A stretch of DNA of 43,962 nucleotides, taken from the NCBI RefSeq assembly GCF_000346295.1, contig NZ_ANOG01000249.1:1-43962 (forward strand), written 5' to 3'. The notes beneath the pieces were generated by a model. It did no database searches and was not told where the DNA came from. It saw only the letters and a list, made by a program, of their open reading frames with translations. This DNA comes from Rhodopirellula maiorica SM1 (lineage in GTDB: Bacteria; Planctomycetota; Planctomycetia; Pirellulales; Pirellulaceae). The translations under genes were made by a program, and so were the position numbers. Positions 8,605 to 17,912 of this stretch are shown one piece after another (positions within the stretch are counted from its first letter, which is position 1; every line of letters begins with the position of its first letter).

Positions 8605-10002
8605 TCAAGCATCAAAATAGCGATCGGCATCGATCGTTAAATTCGCGGGAATCTTTGTGCGAAGCTCTTCCGGTGTTAACGAAAATCGGGGATTGATCTC
8701 CACTTTGACTCCATCAGCCACGGACGCTCCGGCGGCTTCGAGCCAGCGGCGATGTTGCGCCACGATCGCTTCTCTGGCTAATTTGGGTGTATCATTTTCG
8801 GCTCCGTCGGCATTCTTTACCGGCGCAAATCCTTCGCTCGGAAGCACTTCGACCACAAATGCATTTTTCGCACTGGGCAACAGATCGAAAATGAACTTTT
8901 CAAATTTCACGGCATTGGGTTCGCTCGGCGTGACCAAGTTTTCGCTGGCATCCAGATAGGGCACCTTTTTCTGAGCCCGATGAAACGGCAGCGACGATGT
9001 GTTCTGGCTGGCTCGGCACAGAAAATCGACGTCGATCACATGCACTCCGATGCTGCCCGCCCACAATTTTAATTGGCCATCCGCGTCGGTCGCTTCGGCC
9101 GCTTTTTGAGGCAAGTCGCTGTATTCGATCACTTGGACCTTGCCCTCGGCCAAGGCAATGTTTCCCACTTTTTCCATTGCAAAGCGTTTGCGAATGACTT
9201 GCGTGGTCATCTCGCTGCCAGACAACAAATGGTGCCCGATCAGCGTGGGCTCACAAACGTTCACAAGCGGATTGTCGACTTGGAAATAGGACAAACATTT
9301 GATGCCCCGTTTTTTCGCGTCCTCAAGACATCCGTTGCGATCAAGTGCTCGCACCGTTCCGCCATGACCATCGGGGCTGAGTGCCAGCGAGCTTTTCGAT
9401 GCCATCAATAGTTTGCCCGACTTGGCATCCACTGCGGGCATCGTGCCTTGGCGAAAAATCCGCACGTCATCAGACGACATGCCTAGATAGTCGTTCTCTT
9501 CGAAATAGGCTCGCGTTTCCGCGTCGGTTGCATCGCTGGTCATGATGTAAAACGGAATTGCGACGCCGTATTTTTGACCAATCGCCAGCAGTCGATCGGC
9601 AAAAATCTGAAACAACGTGCGGCCCGAGACGGGACCGATGGAAAACATCCCTTTAGGTTGATCGAATCCCAATCGGGTACCCTGGCCACCGGCGACCAAG
9701 ATCGCTCCGACTTCGCCGGCGCGTAGCGCCGCTTCGCCTCGCTGCAGTGCTTCCTCGACACTCCACTCCGCCCCACTGCCATCGGCGCGGACCGAAGGAG
9801 GGGTTTCGGCATTGGCCGCGAGCGATTCGAAATCAATTTTCTCGTCCTTGCCCGCCACCAGCGTCGCAATCGTTTCGAAGTCGACCTCTTCGATTTGAGC
9901 TGCCAAGTTTTGACGTTCCTCCTCAGAGAGTTCGTCCCAGTAATCCAGGACATGCTCTTGTGAATATTTAGCGAGTTGCGATTTCAGGGACTCGAGATTC
10001 AT
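8605..10002 (-). CDS. UAP1-like UDP-sugar pyrophosphorylase (UDPGP type 1)
   Basis: A nucleotidyltransferase of the type typical of eukaryotic UDP-N-acetylglucosamine pyrophosphorylase, making a UDP-sugar from UTP and a sugar 1-phosphate. It has the N-terminal helical arm (LESLKSQLAKYSQEHVLDYWDELS). The nucleotide-binding loop GGQGTRLGFDQPKGMF is at residues 105-120. Downstream are PFYIMTSDATDAETRAYF, a GHGG motif in LSPDGHGG, and YFQVDNPLVNV with the metal-binding Asp. The open frame extends upstream to 10131, but the ATG at 10002 begins the homologous part and the extension looks non-coding; that gives 465 residues. Whether glucose or N-acetylglucosamine is the substrate cannot be read from sequence. 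Third gene of a minus-strand series after the lipoate ligase-like gene, but 162 bases separate them. Confidence 0.87.
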   Translation of the reverse strand: MNLESLKSQLAKYSQEHVLDYWDELSEEERQNLAAQIEEVDFETIATLVAGKDEKIDFESLAANAETPPSVRADGSGAEWSVEEALQRGEAALRAGEVGAILVAGGQGTRLGFDQPKGMFSIGPVSGRTLFQIFADRLLAIGQKYGVAIPFYIMTSDATDAETRAYFEENDYLGMSSDDVRIFRQGTMPAVDAKSGKLLMASKSSLALSPDGHGGTVRALDRNGCLEDAKKRGIKCLSYFQVDNPLVNVCEPTLIGHHLLSGSEMTTQVIRKRFAMEKVGNIALAEGKVQVIEYSDLPQKAAEATDADGQLKLWAGSIGVHVIDVDFLCRASQNTSSLPFHRAQKKVPYLDASENLVTPSEPNAVKFEKFIFDLLPSAKNAFVVEVLPSEGFAPVKNADGAENDTPKLAREAIVAQHRRWLEAAGASVADGVKVEINPRFSLTPEELRTKIPANLTIDADRYFDA

Positions 10003-10164
10003 TTTTTCAAGCGTGGAAAACGAGGAAAGGAGAAGATGGGCGATGTGCGAATGGGGCACATTCGCGGTCTGGCCGCAAAACTTGTGCCGGAGGACTCGAT
10101 TTGATCTGCTGTGCGTTTTTGGTCTGAGCATCTCGCCAAATTCGGGTCCTAAGACGATAAACCG

Positions 10165-10911
10165 CTAACGCGAGAAATTCCATCCGGTGTTTTCGTACCG
10201 CTGCTCGCATAGCGTTTCGATCTGAGTCTGTGGCAGAGCCTCACACCAAACCTCGCGGCCTCCGAACACGTCCACCACGTCGCGCTGCAATTTCGCCGGG
10301 TCGACATTAATGTTGGTGATGAATTGTTCATGCTCCCGCTCGGCACGGTAATCAGGCTGCCGTGGTGCGAATTTCAAACAGCGGGCAATCAACGCCAAGT
10401 CACCGTTGTACAGCAGCGTGCCATGATACAGCAGATGATGTCGGGCCATTCGCATGCTGTTTCCCGAGAACTTGCAATTGTTAAAGGTTAGATCGCATGT
10501 TCCTTGAAATTGAGCCGTCTCGGTCGCTCCGTCCAACTGTCGATTTACCGCGGTTTGCAGGTGCTGCATCACAAATTGATGAGTCACGTCGATGCGGGCC
10601 AAATCGGGACGCTGGTCCAAATCAAGCACCACGCTGTACATCAAGCATCCGGGGCCTCCGACCACCGAGGCGCCGCCGGTACAGCGGCGAAAAATGGGAA
10701 TCCCTTCGCTGCGACAGAAATCGATGTCGACTTCTTCGGCCACCCGCGATGATCGGCCGACGATGACCGTAGGATGCTCGAATTCCCAGACACGAATGAA
10801 TTCGCATGTTCCCCCCGTAAGCGATGTTTGCTCTTCCGCGATCAGCAACAACGCCTCGTCCATCGCGATTTGATGGGAAGCCTTGGTCAAGGGATGGTCG
10901 ACAATCTGCAT
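10165..10911 (-). CDS. Lipoate-protein ligase A-like protein
   Basis: A 248-residue protein of the biotin/lipoate ligase (BPL/LplA) fold, which attaches or transfers lipoyl or octanoyl groups to lysines of 2-oxoacid dehydrogenase and glycine-cleavage subunits. Visible signatures are the N-terminal MDEALLL, the substrate loop FRRCTGGASVVGGPG (about 74-88), and NNCKFSGNSMRMARHHLLYHGTLL with the lysine at about 147 that contacts the acyl group. It lacks the C-terminal accessory domain of full-length E. coli LplA, as do LipM/LipL-type and planctomycete relatives. The start at 10911 lies only 6 bases after the stop of the large permease, so the two are probably co-transcribed. Ligase versus octanoyltransferase is unresolved. 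Confidence 0.85.
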   Translation of the reverse strand: MQIVDHPLTKASHQIAMDEALLLIAEEQTSLTGGTCEFIRVWEFEHPTVIVGRSSRVAEEVDIDFCRSEGIPIFRRCTGGASVVGGPGCLMYSVVLDLDQRPDLARIDVTHQFVMQHLQTAVNRQLDGATETAQFQGTCDLTFNNCKFSGNSMRMARHHLLYHGTLLYNGDLALIARCLKFAPRQPDYRAEREHEQFITNINVDPAKLQRDVVDVFGGREVWCEALPQTQIETLCEQRYENTGWNFSR

Positions 10912-10917
10912 TCGTTC

Positions 10918-13900
10918 CTAGTCTCCGCGTAGCGAGTCAAGCAGCGGCATTTTTGCGACTTGACGCACCGCTAACAATCCTGCCAGCAACCCGAAGACGA
11001 CGATACCCATCACAATCAACAGTGGCTCGATCCAAGGTGGATTTATCCCGCTTAGAACGCCATACGGCAATACTGCCAACATTGCACACACGGCACCGCA
11101 ACCAATTCCCACCAACAGCAGGATGCTGGTTTCACGCAGCACGATTGCCGATAATCGCTGGCGAGTAAACCCGATCGCTCGCAAGACCGCCAATTCGCTA
11201 CGCCGCTCCAGCACGCTTCGCAATTGAGCGATCGCCAAACCCACCGTTCCCAGCAACAATCCCAACGCCCCCAAACTTTGAAACGTACGCAGATAGGTGT
11301 TTTGCACTGCCATCATGCTCGCCAAGATCGATTCGCTTTGCGAAACGTCCATGCCGACATCGCCCAGACGGTTCTCGAGCGCCGCAGCAGCCTGATCTGT
11401 CTTGTCCGGCTCTGCATCGATCAGGAAATAGCGATAACCGCTGAGATCGGAAAACTGTGATTCAAAATTGGATTCTCCAATCAATAATTTGCCTTGCAGC
11501 AGCGTGTTCGATAGCAGCCCCACCACTTTCAAGTAAAGCGGTTTACCAGGTTCAAACTCGAATACCTTTGTTTCGCCGATCCCCTTTTGCATCTGCAGAC
11601 TCCACATCGCGGTATTCAAATCGATGATCACCGGAATCGGATCCTCTGCGGTTCCCGTGGCTTCGGGCGAAAGCAAATCCCAAGGTGTTTGGCCATCTGC
11701 TACCGCTGCGTGCTTCGCCCATTCAAAACCGGGTAAACGCTCGGGAGATTCCTGGAACAGGTTTGAAAACGACGCGGGAACGCCAAGCACCGTAGGGCTG
11801 GTCGCTTGGTACAAATTGTTGCAACTGGCGTCCTGTCCGGCTCGCATCCGCATCGGAGCCACGATCGCATTGGCCATCTCCGCTGCGTCTTTGCCCATCA
11901 AGTCCCCGCGGATTTCAGGGTCTGCGAAATCGCGATAAAGTGGTTGAGCCGTTTGCGCGACAAGGTCGAATCCACCGCTGCCTGCTTCGGTCGGCCGCAA
12001 GCGAAATGCCGTAATCGCAATGATCAAAAACGCTGCGGTGGCCATCAACCCGATCGTCAACGTGCTCCGCAGCGGGTGGCGAGCAGCGTTTCGCGTCGCG
12101 AGCGATCGATATGAGGAGAGGGTGGCGAGTGCGTCGTTGGAACGTAGATGCGGCTGTTTTAACCGGGTGTAGACCAGCGTCAGTGCGGCGACGAGCAACA
12201 GCATGCCGCCGCCGACAAAGCCGCCCGCAGCAGCTTGACCGCCCGCTTGGGCCCCCAACGCCGCAACGATCACCGCCAACACGGCAAGTGAAATCGCCGC
12301 GATTCGCAATCGCGATACGCCGCGTGATTTTCCTTTTTGCAATGACGTTGCCGATCGATCTTGGTCGCTGCCCGTTAACAAACTACGTGCATCGACTCGG
12401 ACGATGGAACGAACCGTCAATGCCAACGTAGCCATCGCAACAACCCAGCTGACAGTTGACCCGATTAATAAGCTTCGCAGTGTCCAGTGGAATGTCAAAA
12501 ACGGGACCGTGACCGCTCCGACCCACCATGATCGAAGCGCCCACAAAACAAACATCGCATAGCCGATTCCGGCGATGATCCCCAAGACGACACCGATCGT
12601 CGCCACGACGCCCCCTTCGCTCAATACTAAACGTCCGAGTCGACGTGGAGTCCATCCGATGGCAAGCAGCGTGCCAAGTTGTTTCAGTCGCTGGGTCAGC
12701 CCCAGCCGGAACAGCATCGCAATCAACATCACCGCCGACAAAATGACGAAGAAACTAAGCGACAAAAAGAGAGCGTCAAACGGTGTCGTGCCTCGCGATG
12801 CGGCAAGTTGTTGATCGCGGATGCGGTGAATCGACCATCCAAGATCGTCAAACGAGGGTTCAAGCGAGTCGAGGATTTTGGATCGCAGTTCAGCTTCGCT
12901 TTCGTTTGCAGCGATTTGGATGCGAAGCCCCGTCGTGTTGCCAAACCGGCTGCCAAACAATCGCTGGCCCTCGGACAGCGGCAAGAATGCTTTCGGCGTC
13001 AGCCGGTAATTGTTCCAGTATTCGTCATCGTCAGAGGAAATGTCGCGAGTCAGTTTGAATGGCAAATCCCAATTGCTGATCGAGTCCTGGTCGGTAACGC
13101 CCGGCACGGTGGGCGTCAAATCGGGATCGTTATAGACCGTGGGCGGCTTGTCAAACACCGCTTGGCGTGATCGGCGGTACGGTTTCGCTGGCTGCGTGAT
13201 GGGAACAATGTCGGTCACCACCGCCGAAAAATGTCGCTCGATCTCGTTACCGTTTTCCACTTCGGGTTCGTAGTAGGCAATCCGTAGTGGGGTGCCGATT
13301 TCTGCGTCGAGCTGTTTGGCGGTCCAGTCATTGAGTACGAGTGGGACGACGGTAGTATCGTCGTTTGCACCCGAGGATGGACGACTGCCGTTGCCCGCTG
13401 GCGTGTTTTGCGGCAGCATGTTGTTGGGTAGCGCAAAGTCCAGCGGTAAGTCCGGTGTGGAATCGATCGCAGTGATGGTGCTGTAGGGCACCGAAGCAAT
13501 CACCTCGCCGTTATCATCAATGCGTTCGATGGCATTCGCCAAGTAAGTGCAAACTTGGGTTACCCGATCACGTCCCAGTGCGTTGACGGTCTGTTTGACG
13601 ACTTGCTCGGGAAGCAGCAATTGATCGCTGGTCAGTGACACATATTCGAAAATCGTCTCGCTGTCGCCGCGGGTTGCCGTATCGCCAGCCTCGACAAAGA
13701 CCTGCTTGATCTGTTTCAAGTCTAATCCGAGTGCCTCGAGCGTGATGTTCAGCGCCGAGCGATCGATGGCCGAATCGAATAACAACAAGTTCGCTTGTCC
13801 CTCGCGCTGCAGTGCGTCGGCCACGGTTTCGCGGCGGAGATAGACGTTTAACGGTGCCGCTTGACTGGCCGTCACCGAAAAACGCCCCAATCCGCGATCG

Positions 13901-14544
13901 GGGACGATGCTCAACACCTCCATTCGTGGCAGTCCTTCGCTTTGAATATCGCGGCGGCCCAGCGGGCTGTCCGCCGGTACGGCGGCTTCGACCGGAAGAC
14001 GCACCGTGACTAAATCTCCGACGTTTACCCCCAATTCGGTTGCGGTCGCCTGGTTCAGCACCACTCCATCGTCGCTGGGTAATACGTCGGGACGAACACT
14101 TTGCACGCCCAGATCCCAAAAATTCTCGTCGCATCCAATCAATTGCACCGAACCGGCACGGTGGGTGACGTCGCCCTTGGTATTTTCGGATTCAACAATT
14201 CCGGCGGGAAAGAAAATCAGCGAGACAGCGTCGGCGGCTTCGCCCGTGTCGGAAACGCTGGTGACTTGTTGGCTGCTGAAAAAGCGTCCCGGGGCGACCA
14301 TCGAATCGGTGCGTCCGAGTCGTTCGATCGTCAATTCACGCAGACTGCCTCGCATCGAATCGCCAACCAACAATGCGCCGACGATTACCGCCGTGGCGGT
14401 TGCGACGCCGAGCGCGACCGATGCCGAAATCCGCCACGAATGGCGCACCGACGACATGACCATCGTCTGCATGCCAAACGATGGGGTCGAGTTTTGGTTT
14501 CGGGGCGTTGGGTTCTCGGTTTCCATTGTCATGTTGACCTTCAA
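10918..14544 (-). CDS. Giant FtsX-fold ABC transporter permease (1208 aa)
   Basis: A fused two-bundle permease. A first helix is at about residues 40-62 (ISASVALGVATATAVIVGALLVGD). A large extracytoplasmic region follows up to about 585. The first FtsX bundle is at about 590-720, with QRLKQLGTLLAIGWTPRRLGRL. An extra pair of helices is near 745-790, and another helix near 828-848 (STLTIGLMATAAFLIIAITAF). A second outer domain comes next, then the C-terminal FtsX bundle from about 1085 with ERRSELAVLRAIGFTRQRLS, ending in MPLLDSLRGD. This is the layout of lipoprotein/adhesin-type ABC permeases (YbbP/SalY-like). No ATPase is encoded next to it. Several ATGs lie within the first 30 codons, so the exact start is uncertain. 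Confidence 0.88.
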   Translation of the reverse strand: MKVNMTMETENPTPRNQNSTPSFGMQTMVMSSVRHSWRISASVALGVATATAVIVGALLVGDSMRGSLRELTIERLGRTDSMVAPGRFFSSQQVTSVSDTGEAADAVSLIFFPAGIVESENTKGDVTHRAGSVQLIGCDENFWDLGVQSVRPDVLPSDDGVVLNQATATELGVNVGDLVTVRLPVEAAVPADSPLGRRDIQSEGLPRMEVLSIVPDRGLGRFSVTASQAAPLNVYLRRETVADALQREGQANLLLFDSAIDRSALNITLEALGLDLKQIKQVFVEAGDTATRGDSETIFEYVSLTSDQLLLPEQVVKQTVNALGRDRVTQVCTYLANAIERIDDNGEVIASVPYSTITAIDSTPDLPLDFALPNNMLPQNTPAGNGSRPSSGANDDTTVVPLVLNDWTAKQLDAEIGTPLRIAYYEPEVENGNEIERHFSAVVTDIVPITQPAKPYRRSRQAVFDKPPTVYNDPDLTPTVPGVTDQDSISNWDLPFKLTRDISSDDDEYWNNYRLTPKAFLPLSEGQRLFGSRFGNTTGLRIQIAANESEAELRSKILDSLEPSFDDLGWSIHRIRDQQLAASRGTTPFDALFLSLSFFVILSAVMLIAMLFRLGLTQRLKQLGTLLAIGWTPRRLGRLVLSEGGVVATIGVVLGIIAGIGYAMFVLWALRSWWVGAVTVPFLTFHWTLRSLLIGSTVSWVVAMATLALTVRSIVRVDARSLLTGSDQDRSATSLQKGKSRGVSRLRIAAISLAVLAVIVAALGAQAGGQAAAGGFVGGGMLLLVAALTLVYTRLKQPHLRSNDALATLSSYRSLATRNAARHPLRSTLTIGLMATAAFLIIAITAFRLRPTEAGSGGFDLVAQTAQPLYRDFADPEIRGDLMGKDAAEMANAIVAPMRMRAGQDASCNNLYQATSPTVLGVPASFSNLFQESPERLPGFEWAKHAAVADGQTPWDLLSPEATGTAEDPIPVIIDLNTAMWSLQMQKGIGETKVFEFEPGKPLYLKVVGLLSNTLLQGKLLIGESNFESQFSDLSGYRYFLIDAEPDKTDQAAAALENRLGDVGMDVSQSESILASMMAVQNTYLRTFQSLGALGLLLGTVGLAIAQLRSVLERRSELAVLRAIGFTRQRLSAIVLRETSILLLVGIGCGAVCAMLAVLPYGVLSGINPPWIEPLLIVMGIVVFGLLAGLLAVRQVAKMPLLDSLRGD

Positions 14545-14600
14545 AGATTCCTCACAATCGGCACAATCGTTCTGTTCATCATGGTGACGGTTGTACCGTG

Positions 14601-14636
14601 TTTAGCAATCCCGCGTCGTTTAGCAATCCCGCGTCG
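14601..14636. repeat. Perfect 18-bp tandem duplication, intergenic
   Basis: TTTAGCAATCCCGCGTCG occurs twice without a gap (14601-14618 and 14619-14636). It sits in the 144-bp divergent spacer between the giant permease and the TolC-type gene, so it could affect regulatory spacing. Confidence 0.9.
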
Positions 14637-14688
14637 CAGGTTTGAGTCACACAATCAAAGCGACCGATCCTCTTTATCATACGGCCAA

Positions 14689-16977
14689 ATGGATTTGGTT
14701 GACGGTATCGCTGGATTTCGCCTCGGGTTTGATTTGTCGAGGCGATCAGAAGCTGGCCCGGCCCTTGCGGGGGAATCGGGGCGAAAGGATGAGCCTCGCT
14801 TGGCAAATTTGCAAAAAACGAAACGACGTCGGTTGCGATTTGCCGCTAGCCTGCTCGTGATCAGCGGGGGGTGTGTCAGCGGAGATGCCGACCGCTGGCC
14901 TCGTTCAAGCATTGCTGCAAAGGAACCTGCAGCAACGAATCGTATCGCCACTCACCGTCCCGCCGCAGATGATCCGCGGCACGCGAGCCCGGCAACCGAG
15001 TCGTCGCCGTTTCGATTGACTGGATATCCGATTCGTCCTGCGGGGCCTAAATCGTCCAACTCCAGCGGCGATGCGGAAGCACTTACCAAGCAAGAAGCAC
15101 TTACCAAGCAAGTCGAAGGTCTCTCGAAACCTTCGCCCTCAGGTGTCACGCTGGGCAGCCCACAGTCGTATTGGCCTGTGTCGCCGCAAACGCAGCCGGC
15201 GAACGCCGCGGCCGAACCCATCTCGCCACAACAAAACCACACTCCCATTGCGGCTCCATCAGCCGACCTTGCATCGGCACCGCTTGATGACTTGATGGAT
15301 CTTGGGCAAGAGAGTTTGGCGGATGATTCAGGTTTGCCGTCGGTCCAATCGACATCGCTTCCTGTCGCGACGAACACGATCAACGGATGTCCAACACGGC
15401 CAATCAGCGAAACCGAAATGCTGCACTTGGCGTTATCGCAAAGCCCGGTGCTTCGTCCGTTGGGGCTACGAATTTTGGATTCGCCCGAATCTGCCACCAC
15501 GATTTATGACCGCAGTATTACTGCCAGTGATCCCTTTTTTGGACCGCAAGCCGCGTTGGCGGCATTCGACAGCACGCTGTCCGCCAGCGCGACGTCACAG
15601 AACAACGACCGCGTTTTCAACAATGCAACGCTCGGTGGCGATGTTCAAGAGTTGACGCAAGACTACGCGACTTTTAACGCTGGGATCCAGAAGCGAACGC
15701 TCTCGGGTGCCATTTGGGATGTAACGACCCGCAAGCAATATGATGCCAACAATCGTTCCGCAAATAGTTTTCCTAGCTACTGGGAAACGCAGCTCGAAGC
15801 CGGAGTGCGTCAGCCGCTGTTACGAGGCGCCGGCAGGCAATTCAATTCGATTGCCGGGCCAAATGCCCAGCCCGGTTTCAATTTTTCCAGGGGCATCCTG
15901 ATTGCTCGTTTAAATACACGTATCACCGAAGCCGATTTTGAAATTGCAGTACGCACATTCGTAAACGATCTGTACGCAGTGTACTGGGATTTGAAGCGAC
16001 AATACCGCAGCTACGAAAGTATCATCGCGGCGCGAGACCTCGCCTATCGAACTTGGCAGAGCGTGTTGGCTCGCAGCCATGCACAAGTCGATGGCGGCGA
16101 AGCGAACAAAGAGGCTCAGGCACGAGCGAAATATTATCGCTATTGTCGCGAAGCCGAATTGGCGCTGGGCGGCGGCGATTCCGAAACGGGGCTGTTTGCT
16201 ACCGAGCGGCGGTTGCGACGCATGATCGGATTGCCGACCAGCGATGGCCAGATCCTGCAGCCGATCGAAGATGGACCGGAGGCGGAGTTCCATTTCGACT
16301 TTGAAAGCGTGTTCAATCAGGCGCTGGCGAATCGCACGGAACTGAAGCGGCAAAGTTTGAAAGTCCAGCAGCAGCAGTTGCAGTTGGTCGCGTCAAAGAA
16401 TTTTTTGCTGCCGCAGCTCGACATGATCGGTCGCTATCGGCTCCGTGGTTTCGGAGACGATTTAACAGGAAGCGACCCGCGACGATTTGGTAGCGCCTAT
16501 GACGACTTTTTCTCTGGCGATCATCAAGAGTGGGAATTTGGGCTCGAGATGGGCGTCACCGCGGGACGCCGACAAGCTCGTGCGGCAGTACGCAACGCGA
16601 CGCTGTTGTTAGCGAAAGAACGCAATCTGTTGGCCGAACAGCAACGAACGCTCGAATTTGACATCAAGGATGCGATCGCCGAGGTCGATGCCGCCTACGC
16701 TTCGCTGAACTACTCGCGGTTACAATACGAAGCCGCCCAAGATCGTTTGCGGTCCTCGGAAGTGTTGTTTGATTCGGACAAGATTCAAATCGAATTCCTG
16801 CTCGATGCTCAAGAGGAATTGTTGCAAACCGAACGTCAATACGCTGCCGATCTATCTCGCTACTCACTTGCGATCGTATCGGTCAGCGCCCAGTCCGGCA
16901 CGTTATTGGACGACGTCGGTATCCACCTGCAAAACAGCAGCACACAAACTCACGCCGTCTACACGCCTGCGGAATAG
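14689..16977 (+). CDS. TolC-type outer membrane efflux lipoprotein
   Basis: An outer-membrane channel of tripartite exporters. The C-terminal 500 residues have the two-fold OEP pattern: ALSQSPVLRPLGLRILDS, long helices such as RTFVNDLYAVYWDLKRQYRSYE, and ELKRQSLKVQQQQLQLVASKNFLLPQLDMIGRY split by helix-strand boundaries, then DIKDAIAEVDAAYASLNYSRLQYEAAQDRL. Upstream is a Ser/Pro/Ala-rich linker with an 18-bp duplication. A lipobox (LLVISGGC) follows KRRRLRFAAS. An ATG at 14689 gives 762 residues. A TTG at 14800, preceded by AAGGATGAG, would give 725 residues with a cleaner lipoprotein signal, and I consider it at least as likely. It is divergent from the giant permease, with which it may cooperate. 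Confidence 0.87.
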   Translation: MDLVDGIAGFRLGFDLSRRSEAGPALAGESGRKDEPRLANLQKTKRRRLRFAASLLVISGGCVSGDADRWPRSSIAAKEPAATNRIATHRPAADDPRHASPATESSPFRLTGYPIRPAGPKSSNSSGDAEALTKQEALTKQVEGLSKPSPSGVTLGSPQSYWPVSPQTQPANAAAEPISPQQNHTPIAAPSADLASAPLDDLMDLGQESLADDSGLPSVQSTSLPVATNTINGCPTRPISETEMLHLALSQSPVLRPLGLRILDSPESATTIYDRSITASDPFFGPQAALAAFDSTLSASATSQNNDRVFNNATLGGDVQELTQDYATFNAGIQKRTLSGAIWDVTTRKQYDANNRSANSFPSYWETQLEAGVRQPLLRGAGRQFNSIAGPNAQPGFNFSRGILIARLNTRITEADFEIAVRTFVNDLYAVYWDLKRQYRSYESIIAARDLAYRTWQSVLARSHAQVDGGEANKEAQARAKYYRYCREAELALGGGDSETGLFATERRLRRMIGLPTSDGQILQPIEDGPEAEFHFDFESVFNQALANRTELKRQSLKVQQQQLQLVASKNFLLPQLDMIGRYRLRGFGDDLTGSDPRRFGSAYDDFFSGDHQEWEFGLEMGVTAGRRQARAAVRNATLLLAKERNLLAEQQRTLEFDIKDAIAEVDAAYASLNYSRLQYEAAQDRLRSSEVLFDSDKIQIEFLLDAQEELLQTERQYAADLSRYSLAIVSVSAQSGTLLDDVGIHLQNSSTQTHAVYTPAE
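15076..15111. repeat. Perfect 18-bp tandem duplication in coding sequence
   Basis: GAAGCACTTACCAAGCAA is repeated exactly (15076-15093 and 15094-15111). It encodes EALTKQ twice in the linker between the lipobox and the channel domain of the TolC-type protein. Confidence 0.92.
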
Positions 16978-17047
16978 AACGCCCATTTCTTCGTAAACGC
17001 AACCGTCGAGATGTGACGAATTCTCGAGCTGCGTGGGATGTTGATTA

Positions 17048-17114
17048 GTAAAGTGGGATAGGCTTCCAGCCTGTCATTGCATCCTCGACAGTCTGGAAGC
17101 CTATTCCACATTAC
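17048..17114. repeat. Imperfect 28-bp inverted repeat
   Basis: Arms 17048-17075 and 17087-17114 pair at 25 of 28 positions around an 11-nt loop. The core reads GTGGGATAGGCTTCCAGCCT and its near-complement TCTGGAAGCCTATTCCAC. It lies about 70 bases past the TolC-type gene. It has a different sequence from the composite repeat but the same size class and position relative to a gene end. Confidence 0.88.
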
Positions 17115-17421
17115 CAAAACCGCAGTAATTAAATCGACTTCCCAATCGTCGGCGCGAGAAATCAACAGGTCGTGACATCGGGGAAACAAGCGAATCACTT
17201 GCTCATCAAGAAATCTCTTGATTTGGCTTCCTCAAGCATTTTCAGTTGCGAGTCATTGCATTTGTTAACCCAAGCTTTGATGGGTTCACCATAGGCGGGG
17301 CCGATTCCAGCTTCCTGAAATACCTGCATCACGCGGTGAGTGACAACACTACGCGTGTGGAGACTAACGAAGTCTTCGCCGTTCCATATTGAACCATCGT
17401 CCCTGGCGGTTCGATGGAGTC

Positions 17422-17439
17422 GGCCGGTAGGAACCGGCC
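17422..17439. repeat. Short GC-rich palindrome
   Basis: GGCCGGT-AGGA-ACCGGCC is a perfect 7-bp stem with a 4-nt loop, within GTAGGAACCGGCCCTACG. From memory, this kind of motif is frequent between genes in Pirellulaceae; copy number must be counted in the genome. Confidence 0.7.
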
Positions 17440-17603
17440 CTACGCTCAGGAACCCATGTTTGACAAAACGCCGGTGTAATTCACGAGGTTTGCTTGTACC
17501 GTCACGGCCATCGCCGCGGGTGAGGCTGGAAATCGACCTTGATCTGTAAAGGTGGACTATGATGGTTGGATCGCAACTTGCCTCTGCCAAAAATACAATA
17601 TCC

Positions 17604-17912
17604 ATGAACCAATCTGTTGACACCGACGGTGCTTCGGGGCAGCCCACTTCGGGTAAGCCCCAAACCTCGTTTATAGGTGTTTTGAAGACGCTGGTGATCG
17701 CTATCGTGGTGGCGGTCTCGCTGTTGAGCTTCCCCAGTGTGCTGCCTTTGAGGCTGACTTCCCAAAAAACTTGCCTTGCAATTCGCGATCGATTAACTTC
17801 GTCGATTGCGGTCCAGCACCACGGCGGTTGTGGGTTGATGCTACAATCTACGGCAACCTGCAAACGCCTCTCTTGTCTCCCAACTCCTATTCGTAGTCAC
17901 CATCAATCATGA
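17604..17912 (+). CDS. Possible small membrane protein upstream of sulfatase (doubtful)
   Basis: The ATG at 17604 opens a 102-codon frame that ends in a TGA overlapping the sulfatase ATG (ATGA at 17909-17912), an arrangement typical of translational coupling. It contains a polar N-terminus and one strong membrane helix, GVLKTLVIAIVVAVSLLSF. The part after about residue 55 is rich in Cys, His and Arg and looks non-coding, and a minus-strand frame overlaps it. I recognise no family. It may be real, a decayed gene, or chance. Confidence 0.25.
   Translation: MNQSVDTDGASGQPTSGKPQTSFIGVLKTLVIAIVVAVSLLSFPSVLPLRLTSQKTCLAIRDRLTSSIAVQHHGGCGLMLQSTATCKRLSCLPTPIRSHHQS

Larger units (their letters stand above)
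16978..17603. other. Gene-poor interval with palindromic repeats
   Basis: No gene is convincing here. It carries two palindromic repeats (17048-17114 and 17422-17439). A minus-strand frame of 222 codons (17195-17863) crosses the second palindrome, and its upstream half has no recognisable protein character. Its last 60 residues, ending KMLEEAKSRDFLMSK, look more protein-like and could be a remnant or a short gene, but nothing supports a start codon. Confidence 0.5.

Noticed and set aside
14101-14688. Long N-terminal extension of the TolC-type protein
   Set aside because: This part overlaps the giant permease on the other strand and lacks a signal peptide; the lipobox near 14860 points to a later start.
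17195-17863. A 222-codon minus-strand frame as a full gene
   Set aside because: It crosses a GC-rich palindrome and overlaps the plus-strand frame; composition is poor except for the last 60 residues. No start or family supports it.
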